A stretch of 64,000 nt of DNA, from positions 232,845 to 296,844 of the forward strand of contig NZ_JAIUHG010000002.1 in NCBI RefSeq assembly GCF_020164955.1, read 5' to 3'. Below, piece after piece: positions 20,476 to 28,388 of this stretch. Origin of the DNA: Mesorhizobium sp. CA8. Its GTDB lineage: Bacteria > Pseudomonadota > Alphaproteobacteria > Rhizobiales > Rhizobiaceae. The notes beneath the pieces are model-generated. The model saw nothing but the letters and a program-made list of their open reading frames with translations, was not told where the DNA came from and ran no database searches. Made by a program: the position numbers and the translations under genes. The stretch's first letter is position 1. Each line of letters begins with the position of its first letter.

Positions 20476-21786
20476 TCAGAAACGCTGCGGACTGAAGGGC
20501 GTGAGATCGAGCGGCGGAGTCTGCCCGAGAACGAGATCGCGGATCAAGCGGCCGGTCGCCGCCGACTGGGTGAGGCCAAGATGGCCGTGGCCGAAGGCAT
20601 AATAGACGTTCGGCGCGCGCGCCGCGCCGATGACCGGCAATGAATCCGGCAGTGATGGACGATAGCCCATCCACTCGCGGCCGCCGGACGGGTCGAGCCC
20701 GGGCAGGAAACGCTTCGCCTTCTCCAGCATCGCCTTGGAACGGGCGAAATTGGGTGGCCGCTCGATGCCGCCGAGCTCGACGGCGCCGCCGACGCGCAAG
20801 CCGGTTTCGAGCGGCGTGATGACGAAGCCATGCCCGGAAAAGATCAGCTGCCGCCTCACGTCGAAAGCCGACACAGGCAGCGTCGTGTTATAGCCGCGCT
20901 CGGTTTCGAGTGGGATGCGGTCGCCGAGATTTCTTGCCAGGAGATGCGACCAGGCGCCGGCGGCGATCAGGAGCTTCTTGGCCGTGCGCCTGCTGCCGTC
21001 GGCCAGGATGATCGTCGCGCCGTCTGCGCTGGCCTCGATGCGCTCGACCCGCGCATGCTCGAAACGGGCGCCGAGCTTTTCCGCATAGGCCCAGATCGCC
21101 TTGCCGAGCAGCTTCGGATCGGCGACCGTCTTCCAGCCCGGCACGAAGGTGGCCTTGACGAAGCGCGGCGAAAGCCCCGGCTGGAGCGCGGCCATCTCTT
21201 CGTCCTCGACATGGCGGAAGCCAATGCCGAAACGCTGGCGTTCCGCCCAGCCGGGCAGCGAGGCGCGGAACTCCGCCTCGTTCTCATAGAACTCCAGCGA
21301 ACCATCCTCGCGCAGCATCGGCCGCGTGCCGGAGCGGTCGAGCAGCGCCATCCATTCGGCCTCGGCCAAGCTCATCATGCCGGCCTGCGTGGCAAAGCTC
21401 GCTTCGTAGTGCTTGGGCGCGCCGGCCCGCCAGAAGCGGATCAGCCAGGGCAGGAGTTTCGGCAGATAGGCCGGCGGAATGGTCAAAGGCCCGAGCGGGT
21501 CGGCGAGCCATTTCGGCAATTGCCGGATCATCCCCTTATGCGCCAGCGGCAGCACGTCGGAGAAGGCGAAGGCGGCGGCATTGCCGGAGCTCGTCTCCTC
21601 GCATATGCCGGTGCGGTCGAAGACGGTGACGCTGCGCCCCGCTTCCGAGAGCAGGGTGGCAGCGCAGATGCCGATGATGCCGCCGCCGATGATGGCGATG
21701 TCTTCCGCTTCTCCCCGCGCACGGGGAGAAGGTGCCCCAGTGGCGGAGCGCCGCTCCTGTTCCAGGGATTTGGAATTTCCTTGCAC
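20476..21786 (-). CDS. FAD-dependent D-amino-acid dehydrogenase, probably D-hydroxyproline dehydrogenase
   Basis: A 436-residue DAO-family flavoprotein with the FAD-binding 'IAIIGGGIIGICAATLLSEAG' and a C-terminal 'YYAFGHGHLGLTQSAATGRLI'. In this operon it would oxidise cis-4-hydroxy-D-proline to pyrroline-4-hydroxy-2-carboxylate. The Rossmann motif begins only at about residue 30. The preceding 29 residues are unusual: codons for APSPRARGEA lie in a CTTCTCCCC..GGGGAGAAG palindrome of the dispersed-repeat type (21708-21731). The start is a GTG at 21786, 14 bases after the DapA-like stop, with a weak GGGA. No in-frame ATG lies nearer to the Rossmann motif. Confidence 0.85.
   Translation of the reverse strand: MQGNSKSLEQERRSATGAPSPRARGEAEDIAIIGGGIIGICAATLLSEAGRSVTVFDRTGICEETSSGNAAAFAFSDVLPLAHKGMIRQLPKWLADPLGPLTIPPAYLPKLLPWLIRFWRAGAPKHYEASFATQAGMMSLAEAEWMALLDRSGTRPMLREDGSLEFYENEAEFRASLPGWAERQRFGIGFRHVEDEEMAALQPGLSPRFVKATFVPGWKTVADPKLLGKAIWAYAEKLGARFEHARVERIEASADGATIILADGSRRTAKKLLIAAGAWSHLLARNLGDRIPLETERGYNTTLPVSAFDVRRQLIFSGHGFVITPLETGLRVGGAVELGGIERPPNFARSKAMLEKAKRFLPGLDPSGGREWMGYRPSLPDSLPVIGAARAPNVYYAFGHGHLGLTQSAATGRLIRDLVLGQTPPLDLTPFSPQRF
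21708..21731. repeat. Palindromic repeat inside a coding region
   Basis: CTTCTCCCCG-CGCA-CGGGGAGAAG, a perfect 10-base-arm palindrome continuing into GTGCC. The same core is common in rhizobial intergenic repeats, but here it is read through near the N-terminus of the D-hydroxyproline dehydrogenase-like gene. A related sequence occurs in the repeat at 48112. Confidence 0.75.
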
Positions 21787-21800
21787 GTCAGGGCTGTCCC

Positions 21801-22736
21801 TTATTCGGCCGCCACCAGCTTGTTTGTCGATCGAGGAGACGTCTGCAGCGGCGGCAGCTTCGGCCGCACCGCCAGCGCATCCCGGACGATCTTTTCGACC
21901 GCCTTGCGGCGTTCACCCGACAGCGGCTGGCGCGGCATGCGCACTCGATCATTGGTACCGATCGCCAGCACTTCGGCAAGCTTGATGTTTTGGACCAGAT
22001 AGGTCGAGACATCGAGGTCGAGCAAGGGCCGGAACCAGCGATAGATCGCCAGCGCCTCGTCGCGGCGGCCCTGCCGCATCAGCTGGTAGATCGCGACCGT
22101 CTCGCGCGGGAAGGCGGTGACAAGGCCGGCGACCCAGCCGATTGCGCCGACCGACAGCGCCTCGAAGGCGAGGTTGTCGACGCCGGTGAAGAGGTCGTAG
22201 CGGTCGCCGAACCGATTGATGATCTCGGTCGAGCGGCGGATGTCGTCGGAGGATTCCTTGATGGCGACGAAGCGTCTGTCCGACGCCAGCTCCTCCATCA
22301 GGTCGACGGTGACATCGACGCGGTAGGCGAGCCGGTTGGAATAGATCATCACCGGCAGGTCGCCGGCTTCCGCGACGGCGCGCAGGGCGGCGACCGTCTC
22401 TTGCGGGTTGGTGTGGTAGATCGGGCTCGGCACCACCATCAGCCCATCGGCGCCTTCCTTGGCGGCGCGTTTGGCGATAACAGCCGCCTCGCGGGTGCCG
22501 GGCTCGTTGACGGTCAAGAGCACCGGCTTCTTGCCGGCGATTTTCTGCGCCGTCTTCAGCACCTCGATCTTCTCGTCAGGCGACAGCATCGGCCCCTCGC
22601 CAAGCGAGCCGCAGACGATGATGCCGTCGCAACCGGCCTCCATCTGCAGAGAATAGCAGCGCTCCATCTCGGCATGATCCAGGCGGTCGTCGGCGGTGAA
22701 TTTGGTCGTGACGGCGGGGAAAACTCCGGTCCACAT
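21801..22736 (-). CDS. DapA/NAL-family lyase, probably pyrroline-4-hydroxy-2-carboxylate deaminase
   Basis: A 311-residue class I aldolase-type TIM barrel of the dihydrodipicolinate synthase family. The Schiff-base Lys160 is in 'FVAIKESSDD', the conserved Tyr132 in 'VMIYSNRLAY' and the pyruvate-site 'GSLGEGPML' (residues 43-51) replaces GTTGE. In hydroxyproline catabolism a member of this family deaminates pyrroline-4-hydroxy-2-carboxylate to 2-oxoglutarate semialdehyde. A GGAGAGAC site precedes ATG 22736. It is the first gene of the operon and diverges from a GntR regulator. Confidence 0.82.
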   Translation of the reverse strand: MWTGVFPAVTTKFTADDRLDHAEMERCYSLQMEAGCDGIIVCGSLGEGPMLSPDEKIEVLKTAQKIAGKKPVLLTVNEPGTREAAVIAKRAAKEGADGLMVVPSPIYHTNPQETVAALRAVAEAGDLPVMIYSNRLAYRVDVTVDLMEELASDRRFVAIKESSDDIRRSTEIINRFGDRYDLFTGVDNLAFEALSVGAIGWVAGLVTAFPRETVAIYQLMRQGRRDEALAIYRWFRPLLDLDVSTYLVQNIKLAEVLAIGTNDRVRMPRQPLSGERRKAVEKIVRDALAVRPKLPPLQTSPRSTNKLVAAE

Positions 22737-22751
22737 AGCTGTCTCTCCAAT

Positions 22752-22761
22752 TGATATATCA
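22752..22761. promoter_or_regulatory. GntR-type operator half of the divergent control region
   Basis: TGATATATCA is a perfect 10-base palindrome 15 bases upstream of the DapA-like start codon. The same TGATATAT motif recurs at 22807-22827. FCD-type GntR regulators commonly bind short AT-rich palindromes of this kind. Confidence 0.6.
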
Positions 22762-22806
22762 GGCGTATATCTATTAAGAGCTGGCTCGTCAATGCTGAAC
22801 CCGTTA

Positions 22807-22827
22807 TGATATATGAAAAATATATCA
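22807..22827. promoter_or_regulatory. Second GntR-type operator
   Basis: TGATATAT-GAAAA-ATATATCA is an inverted repeat with 8-base arms, just before the AGGAG of the GntR gene. It repeats the TGATATAT arm of the site at 22752. With starts on both sides, the pair could let one regulator control its own gene and the hydroxyproline operon. Confidence 0.6.
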
Positions 22828-22838
22828 GGAGCCGACCT

Positions 22839-23510
22839 TTGATCTCGCCATTGATATCCGCTGAATCGAACGCGGCCTTCGAACCGGCGGCGACCAAGGC
22901 CTATCGCGCGCTGGAGCACATGATCGTCACGCTCGAGCTGGCACCGTCGAGCTTCGTCACCGAAGGCGCGCTGATCGATCGGCTGGGCCTCGGACGCACC
23001 CCGGTGCGCGAGGCGATCCAGCGGCTGGCCTGGGAAGGGCTTCTCGACATCAGACCCCGCGCGGGCATCGCGGTCGCGCCGCTTCACGCCGGCGACTGGT
23101 TGCGGGTGCTGGATGCGCGGCGCGGCATCGAGGTCGTGCTCGCCCGTTCGGCTGCCCGCTTCGTGACCCGCGAGGCCGCTGACCTGTTCCACGAGGCGGC
23201 CCTGGCCATGCAGAAGGCGGTGATCTCGACCAACGTGCTTGCCTTCATCCAGGCCGACAAGGCGCTCGACGAGGCGTTGGCCATCGCCGCCGACAACCCC
23301 TTCGCGGCGCGCGTCGCCGCCCCCCTGCAGACCCACAGCCGCCGCTTCTGGTACCGCTACAAGGCCGACACCGGCCTCGCCGAATCGGCCGAGCACCACG
23401 TCGCTTTGATCCGCTCCATCCTCGACGGCGACGAAGAAGCCGCCGCCAAGGACGCCAAGAAGCTGATAGCGCTGCTGCGCGGTCATGCCGAGGTGGCCGC
23501 CACGCGCTGA
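22839..23510 (+). CDS. GntR-family (FadR/FCD-type) transcriptional regulator
   Basis: A 223-residue regulator. The N-terminal winged helix contains 'YRALEHMIVTLELAPSSFVTEGALIDRLGLGRTPVREAIQRL', classic GntR, and the C-terminal 130 residues are an all-helical FCD-like ligand domain. The TTG at 22839 is preferred because AGGAG lies 9 bases before it. An in-frame ATG at 22806 would place the start codon inside the operator. It diverges from the hydroxyproline operon and probably represses it until the inducer arrives. Confidence 0.82.
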   Translation: MISPLISAESNAAFEPAATKAYRALEHMIVTLELAPSSFVTEGALIDRLGLGRTPVREAIQRLAWEGLLDIRPRAGIAVAPLHAGDWLRVLDARRGIEVVLARSAARFVTREAADLFHEAALAMQKAVISTNVLAFIQADKALDEALAIAADNPFAARVAAPLQTHSRRFWYRYKADTGLAESAEHHVALIRSILDGDEEAAAKDAKKLIALLRGHAEVAATR

Positions 23511-23536
23511 GCAGGATCGGCGCCTGCTCGAGGCGT

Positions 23537-23854
23537 TCAGCCGCCCGGCTGCCCGACCGCGCTGGCCAGCGTGTCTTCCCACCCCTCGCCGGCGGCCAGG
23601 ATGCAGCTCTGGCCTTTGACGTCGGTCATCAGGATCGTCCAGGTTCCGCCGGCCGAGACGAACACCTCGAAGATGGCGACTTGTCCGGCCACGCCATAGC
23701 CCAGCCGCTTCTCCTCGAATGCCTCCGCCAACCTCGCGACCAGATAGTCATGGCCGCCGCAGATGACTTGCGCCCGCGCCGGAACTGCCGAAAGCGCCAT
23801 CATGGCGCCAACGGCCGCAAGCTTGACCCATTGAAACGAAAATTCGCGTGCCAT
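23537..23854 (-). CDS. Small secreted protein, paralogue 1
   Basis: A 105-residue protein with a signal peptide ('WVKLAAVGAMMALSAVPARA', cleavage near residue 28). The mature domain contains 'IFEVFVSAGGTWTILMTDVKGQSCILAAGEGWED'. The same pattern occurs in the gene at 24120, so these are tandem paralogues of an unnamed periplasmic family. AAGGAGG precedes ATG 23854. Two Cys residues in the mature part may form a disulfide. Function is unknown. Confidence 0.75.
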   Translation of the reverse strand: MAREFSFQWVKLAAVGAMMALSAVPARAQVICGGHDYLVARLAEAFEEKRLGYGVAGQVAIFEVFVSAGGTWTILMTDVKGQSCILAAGEGWEDTLASAVGQPGG

Positions 23855-24119
23855 GGGGCACCTCCTTTGCCTTCGCATTCCGGCAAGGGAGGCACATTCG
23901 GCCGCCTCAGTGTGCCGGAAGGCTCCAGGCCGGATTGGACGTCTTCATCGCGTCATTCCTTCTGGCTTCCGGTCTGTCGTCGGGAGATCATGACTCTGGA
24001 TTCGATATGGTGAAGCTCCGCTCCATAAACAAGCGGCGCCATGGGAAGCGCCTTCCTTGGCGCGACTTGACGCTCCGCCGCAGGAGCCGTTGTGGCACTC
24101 ACCCCGGCTCCTGGCGTTT

Positions 24120-24422
24120 TCAGGCGCCCGGCATCGCCGCGGTGATCGTCGGGCTATCCCAGCCCTCGCCGACGGAAAGGACGCAGCTCTGGCCCTTGGT
24201 GTCGGAGGCCAGCACCGTCCAGCTTCCCTGGTCGGAGACGAAGATCTCGAGCACGACGTTCGGATTGATCAGTCCGCGCCCGGCTTCGGTTTCGTGGAAC
24301 TTGTCGCCAAGCGCCTTGATGATGTCGGCGCGTGGCGCACATTGAGCCGCCGCGCTCGCCGGCGCGGCTCCAACGGTGATCGCGGCCGCCGCCAATATTG
24401 CCGCCACAAAAAATCGTGTCAT
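24120..24422 (-). CDS. Small secreted protein, paralogue 2
   Basis: A 100-residue protein with a signal peptide ending 'GAAPASAAA' near residue 25. The mature part ('VLEIFVSDQGSWTVLASDTKGQSCVLSVGEGWD') closely parallels the gene at 23537: both keep the W-T core, KGQSC and GEGW. GAGGAGGTG precedes the ATG. The two genes are 265 bases apart on the same strand, consistent with an old tandem duplication. No function is known. Confidence 0.75.
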   Translation of the reverse strand: MTRFFVAAILAAAAITVGAAPASAAAQCAPRADIIKALGDKFHETEAGRGLINPNVVLEIFVSDQGSWTVLASDTKGQSCVLSVGEGWDSPTITAAMPGA

Positions 24423-24672
24423 CTGACACCTCCTCGCGCCAGACGAGAACCCCGGCTTGAACCGGCGCTGCTTGGTTGCCTGCCCGCATGGCAGGAATAT
24501 AGCCTAAGGCAGATGGTGGTCTGTTGGTTCCATCACACGGCGATGGAATTATCAGAAGGTGCAGATGCTTTCCCGACGTGCTTTCCAGAGACCATGCACC
24601 TTGAGTTGTGCTGCTGACGCCACGAACCTGCAAACAGCAAGATTTAAAGGGCGGCTGACCCGCTTGACGCCA
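24423..24672. other. Non-coding stretch before the mmsA terminator
   Basis: About 250 bases with no open frame that looks coding and no repeat recognised. It presumably carries the promoter of the secreted-protein gene at 24422. Confidence 0.4.
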
Positions 24673-24702
24673 TAAAAAGGAAAGCGCGGCTTGCGCCGCG
24701 CT
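24673..24702 (-). terminator. Rho-independent terminator downstream of mmsA
   Basis: On the minus strand AGCGCGGC-GCAA-GCCGCGCT is followed by TTCCTTTTTATGG. It lies 138 bases beyond the mmsA stop but only about 40 bases beyond the stop codon of a diverged copy of the mmsA 3' end. Confidence 0.8.
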
Positions 24703-24739
24703 GCTCCTCAATGTTGATTTGGAAAATCGTCCGGGGTCA

Positions 24740-24782
24740 GTTCATCGTCGGGATGACGAACTCGGCGCCGTCCTTGAGGCCT
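24740..24782 (-). repeat. Diverged second copy of the mmsA 3' end
   Basis: Forty-three bases match 24840-24882 at 39 positions. They would encode LKDGAEFVIPTMN and a stop, the exact C-terminus of the mmsA product. Homology ends upstream of the Leu codon. It is a gene remnant or the scar of a recombination event at the end of mmsA. Confidence 0.85.
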
Positions 24783-24839
24783 CGCCGCGCGCCCGCAGCC
24801 ACGAAGTGGCGAGGACGCGCAAACGAGGAAACCGTCGGG

Positions 24840-26336
24840 CTAGTTCATCGTCGGGATGACGAATTCCGCGCCATCCTTGATGCCCGACGGCCAACGCGAG
24901 GTGACCGTCTTAGTCTTGGTGTAGAAGCGGAACGCGTCCGGGCCGTGCTGGTTGAGGTCGCCGAAGGACGACGCCTTCCAGCCGCCGAAGGTGTAATAGG
25001 CGATCGGAACCGGGATCGGCACGTTGATGCCGACCATGCCGACCTGGACTCTGGAGGCGAAATCCCGCGCGGCGTCGCCGTCGCGGGTGAAGATGGCGAC
25101 GCCGTTGCCCATCTCGTGGTCGTTGGCGAGCTTGATGGCGTCCTCATAGCGCGGCGCGCGCACAACCGAGAGCACCGGCCCGAAGATCTCTTCCTTGTAG
25201 ATGCGCATGTCCGCGGTCACGTTGTCGAACAGGCAGCCGCCCATATAGTAGCCGTTCTCATAGCCCTGCATCTTGAAGCCGCGGCCGTCGACGACAAGCT
25301 TGGCGCCTTCCTTGACGCCGATATCGACATAGCCCTTCACGCGCTCCAGCGCCTGTGCGGTCACCAGCGGGCCGAAATCAGCGGAAGAATCGGTCGAGGG
25401 GCCGACCTTCAGGCTTTCGACGCGCGGCACCAGCTTTTCCATCAGCCGGTTGGCGGTGTCGTTGCCGACCGGGACGGCCACCGAGATCGCCATGCAGCGC
25501 TCGCCGGCCGAGCCGTAGCCGGCGCCGATGAGCGCATCGACCGTCTGGTCCATGTCGGCGTCGGGCATGATGATCATGTGGTTCTTGGCGCCGCCGAAGC
25601 ACTGCACGCGCTTGCCCGATGCCGTGCCGCGCGAATAGATGTAGTGGGCAATCGGCGTCGAGCCGACGAAGCCGATCGCCTTGATGCCCGGATCGTCGAG
25701 GATGGCGTCGACCACTTCCTTGTCGCCATTGACGACGTTGAGGATACCGGCAGGCAGCCCGGCCTCGATGAAGAGTTCGGCGATGCGGATCGGCACGCCC
25801 GGATCGCGCTCGGACGGCTTCAGGATGAAGGCGTTGCCGCAGGCGATGGCCGGCGCGATCTTCCACAGCGGGATCATCGCCGGGAAGTTGAACGGGGTGA
25901 TGCCGGCGACGACGCCGAGCGGCTGGCGCATCGAATAGACATCGATGCCGGGGCCGGCGCCATCGGTGAACTCGCCCTTCATCATGTGCGGCGCGCCGAT
26001 GCAGACCTCGACCACTTCGAGGCCGCGCTGGATGTCGCCGCGCGCATCGGCGATGGTCTTGCCGTGCTCGCGCGCCAGGATATCGGCCAGCTCGTCATAG
26101 TCGCGCTGGACCAGCTCGAGGAACTTCATCAGCACGCGCACGCGGCGCTGCGGGTTGGTGGCCGCCCATTTCGGCTGTGCCGCCATGGCGTTCCCGACCG
26201 CGGCGCGCAGTTCTGCCTGCGAGGCTAAAGCCACCGTGCCGCGCACGGAGCCGTCCATCGGCTGCATCACATCCTGCTTGCGCCCGCTGGTGCCGGCGAC
26301 ACGCTTGCCGCCGATGAAATGACCGTATTCGATCAT
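24840..26336 (-). CDS. mmsA: CoA-acylating methylmalonate-semialdehyde dehydrogenase
   Basis: A 498-residue aldehyde dehydrogenase oxidising methylmalonate semialdehyde or malonate semialdehyde to propionyl- or acetyl-CoA (valine, thymine and inositol breakdown). The catalytic Cys281 is in 'GSAGERCMA', NAD-site motifs are 'GITPFNFPAMIPLWKIAPAI' and 'GFVGSTPIAHYIY', and the C-terminus 'TSRWP' is typical of MmsA. ATG 26336 follows GGGAGAGAAG. An in-frame upstream start at 26573 would add a tail derived from a dispersed repeat and is rejected. A diverged copy of its last 14 codons lies downstream. Confidence 0.93.
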   Translation of the reverse strand: MIEYGHFIGGKRVAGTSGRKQDVMQPMDGSVRGTVALASQAELRAAVGNAMAAQPKWAATNPQRRVRVLMKFLELVQRDYDELADILAREHGKTIADARGDIQRGLEVVEVCIGAPHMMKGEFTDGAGPGIDVYSMRQPLGVVAGITPFNFPAMIPLWKIAPAIACGNAFILKPSERDPGVPIRIAELFIEAGLPAGILNVVNGDKEVVDAILDDPGIKAIGFVGSTPIAHYIYSRGTASGKRVQCFGGAKNHMIIMPDADMDQTVDALIGAGYGSAGERCMAISVAVPVGNDTANRLMEKLVPRVESLKVGPSTDSSADFGPLVTAQALERVKGYVDIGVKEGAKLVVDGRGFKMQGYENGYYMGGCLFDNVTADMRIYKEEIFGPVLSVVRAPRYEDAIKLANDHEMGNGVAIFTRDGDAARDFASRVQVGMVGINVPIPVPIAYYTFGGWKASSFGDLNQHGPDAFRFYTKTKTVTSRWPSGIKDGAEFVIPTMN

Positions 26337-26502
26337 GCTTCTCTCCCTTGTTTGGTGATGACGCATTGTCCGCCTTCGCGGCGGCGATGGCAACGCGAGG
26401 AAGATCGCAACCGTTGTGCGGAAAATAGACAACGATCCCGAGCTGTGCATTAATTGCCGCAAATGACGGATTGCCGAAAAGGCCGAAGCTTGCGTTCCTT
26501 CA

Positions 26503-26660
26503 CACCCCCCTCTGGCCTGCCGGCCATCTCCCCCGCAAGGGGGGAGATCAGACGCCACGAGGGCTTTCGCCAATCACCAACCATTGAAAAGAAGCGCCAT
26601 CAAAGAAGCTGCCAATCTCCCCCCTTGCGGGGGAGATGTCCGGCAGGACAGAGGGGGGTG
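26503..26660. repeat. Long palindromic repeat, family C copy 1
   Basis: About 158 bases with inverted ends CCCCCCTCTGGCCTGCCGG and CCGGCAGGACAGAGGGGGG. Two internal inverted cores, ATCTCCCCC and GGGGGAGAT, flank a middle with GCTTTCGCCAATC and AGCGCCATC. A copy with the same order of blocks is at 43366. This copy lies in the divergent gap between mmsA and the LysR gene. Confidence 0.85.
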
Positions 26661-26700
26661 GGCAGGAACGCGGCGCTGCCGGTTAAAACGGATCACTCCC

Positions 26701-27582
26701 ATGAACTGGGATGACGTCCGCATCTTCCTCGCCGTGGCGCGCGCCGGGCAGATCCTCGGTGCGGCCAAGCGCCTGGAGCTCAACCACGCCACCGTCTCGC
26801 GCCGCATCGCCGCGCTCGAGGAGGCGCTTCGCACAAAACTCTTCCGCCGTCTGACCACCGGCAGCGAACTGACGCCGGCCGGCGAGCGCTTCCTCGACAT
26901 AGCCGAGCGCATGGAAGGCGACATGATCGCCGCACGCTCGGTCATTGCCGGCGAGGGCGACGACGTTTCGGGCACAGTGCGCATCGGCGCGCCTGACGGC
27001 TTTGGCGTCGCCTTCCTGGCAAAACGACTGGGCGAGCTGACTGGGCTGCACCGCGAGCTCACCATCCAGCTGGTGCCGGTGCCGCGCTCCTTCTCGCTGT
27101 CGCGCCGCGAGGCCGATATCGCGATCACCGTCGAGCGGCCGACCGAAGGGCGGCTGGTGGCGGGCAAGCTGGTCGATTACACGCTCGGCCTCTTCGCCTC
27201 CCGCACCTATGCCGAAGCCAACGGCCTGCCGAAAGCGCCGGCCGAGCTCGGCCGGCACACGCTGATCGGCTATGTGCCGGACCTCATCGTCAGCCCCTCG
27301 CTTGACTATGCCGCCGAGTTCAGCCCCGAATGGCGCACCAGCTTCGCCATCTCGTCGGCGCTCGGCCAGGCCGAAGCGGTGCGCTCCGGCGCGGGCATCG
27401 GCATCCTGCACACGTTCGTCGCCCGTTCGATGCCGGAGCTGGTGCCGGTCGACATCGTCGCGCCCATCCGCCGCGCCTATTGGCTGGTCTATCATGAATC
27501 GGTGCGGCCGTTGCGCCGCGTCCAGCTCGTGGCCAACTTCATCACCAAGGCGGTGGAGCGCGAGCGCGGTCTTTTTGTCTAA
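26701..27582 (+). CDS. LysR-family transcriptional regulator
   Basis: A 293-residue LysR regulator. The helix-turn-helix reads 'VARAGQILGAAKRLELNHATVSRRIAALEEAL', and the rest is the periplasmic-binding-like sensor domain ('SGTVRIGAPDGFGVAFLAKRL'). ATG 26701 begins 'NWDDVRIFLAVARAG', the usual LysR opening; a longer start at 26584 would translate the dispersed repeat and is rejected. It diverges from mmsA with the family C repeat between them. Regulation of mmsA is possible, but no T-N11-A operator was identified. Confidence 0.88.
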   Translation: MNWDDVRIFLAVARAGQILGAAKRLELNHATVSRRIAALEEALRTKLFRRLTTGSELTPAGERFLDIAERMEGDMIAARSVIAGEGDDVSGTVRIGAPDGFGVAFLAKRLGELTGLHRELTIQLVPVPRSFSLSRREADIAITVERPTEGRLVAGKLVDYTLGLFASRTYAEANGLPKAPAELGRHTLIGYVPDLIVSPSLDYAAEFSPEWRTSFAISSALGQAEAVRSGAGIGILHTFVARSMPELVPVDIVAPIRRAYWLVYHESVRPLRRVQLVANFITKAVERERGLFV

Positions 27583-27793
27583 TCCGCTTGTCTAATCCGC
27601 GTCGAGCATGAACGAGCTCACGATCTTGTTGGCCTCATCCGCAAGCGGCGCCCATTTGCGCGCCGCCGCAAAAAGAAAAAGACGCATCCCAAAGTCCCCT
27701 CGCTTCGGCAATCCTATCACAGGCAGTTGGTCGTTGCCGCCTTGCCTGCGCCACAAATTCGGCGACTGTGGCACCAGCGCGCTTCGCCATGCT
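27583..27793. other. Non-coding stretch after the LysR gene
   Basis: About 210 bases. Minus-strand fragments such as 'VIGLPKRGDFGMRL' and 'KWAPLADEANKIVSSFM' look faintly like a decayed regulator C-terminus but are too short to name. No intact gene is supported. Confidence 0.35.
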
Positions 27794-27916
27794 GGAGCAA
27801 TTCCAGGAAAAGCGTGAGCGGTTAGGCTCGGCGCCTTCGCCGTAGCCTTCCGTCTGGAATTGCGTCAAACAAAGAGATAGAGCGGTTCGCCTTTCCGTGA
27901 AACGGTGAAACGCTCT
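27794..27916. repeat. Dispersed repeat, family A copy 2 with an extra palindrome
   Basis: The left part has GAGCAATTCCAGGAAAAGCG and GGAATTGCGTCAAAC arms, with an enlarged loop compared with other copies. It is followed directly by a second palindrome, AGAGCGGTTCGCC..GGTGAAACGCTCT. The composite lies 30 bases upstream of the PLA2-like lipoprotein gene. Confidence 0.8.
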
Positions 27917-27947
27917 GGGGGACAATCTTCGGAACGCCGGCGGAGAA

Positions 27948-28388
27948 ATGCGAGCCGTTCTTGCCATTCTGCCGCTGCTTTTCCTGTCGGGCTGCGCCAA
28001 TCCCTGGACGAAGGTTCCGGAAGCGGAACTGCCGAAGCCGATCCGCTATGCCATGTCGCGCCCCTCGCCTTTCGTCATCGGCAATTATTGCGGCCCTGGC
28101 ACGCGCACCGGCGATCTGTCGGCCAAGCCGGTCGACCGTCTCGATGCCGCCTGCCGAGTCCACGACGCCTGCTACATTGCCCGGCACAATCATTGCGACT
28201 GCGACGGCGCGCTCGTCGCTTCCGCCAGGAAGATACGCGACGACAGGACGGCGCCGCGCAAGATGCGCAGCGAAGCCGGGCTGCTGATCGCCACTTTCGC
28301 CTTTCCCGTCTGCAGGATCTTTCCACAAGGCTTCCTGCCGCCACGTGATCCTGCCGAGCTCAAGGCCATGAACGGGGCGGCCGGATGA
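27948..28388 (+). CDS. Phospholipase A2-like lipoprotein
   Basis: A 146-residue protein with a lipoprotein signal peptide ('LAILPLLFLSGC', lipobox Cys16). The mature part carries the phospholipase A2 fold signature: 'NYCGPGT' (46-52, like the calcium loop YCG.G) and 'AACRVHDACY' (67-76) with His72-Asp73 as the catalytic pair and two flanking Cys. 'HCDCD' follows at 82-86. This is the minimal secreted PLA2-like motif set. The stop overlaps the next start by ATGA, so it is coupled to a phospholipase-D-family lipoprotein. Activity is inferred. Confidence 0.75.
   Translation: MRAVLAILPLLFLSGCANPWTKVPEAELPKPIRYAMSRPSPFVIGNYCGPGTRTGDLSAKPVDRLDAACRVHDACYIARHNHCDCDGALVASARKIRDDRTAPRKMRSEAGLLIATFAFPVCRIFPQGFLPPRDPAELKAMNGAAG

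Noticed and set aside
22737..23582. N-terminal continuation of the DapA-like frame on the minus strand through the GntR gene
   Set aside because: The enzyme starts at 22736 with a good ribosome-binding site; the rest is antisense to the regulator.
26337..26573. N-terminal extension of mmsA
   Set aside because: It would translate the dispersed repeat and is not part of the aldehyde dehydrogenase fold.
27635..28000. Minus-strand frame over the repeat before the PLA2-like gene
   Set aside because: Most of it translates the family A palindromes; a short decayed regulator fragment is possible but cannot be supported.
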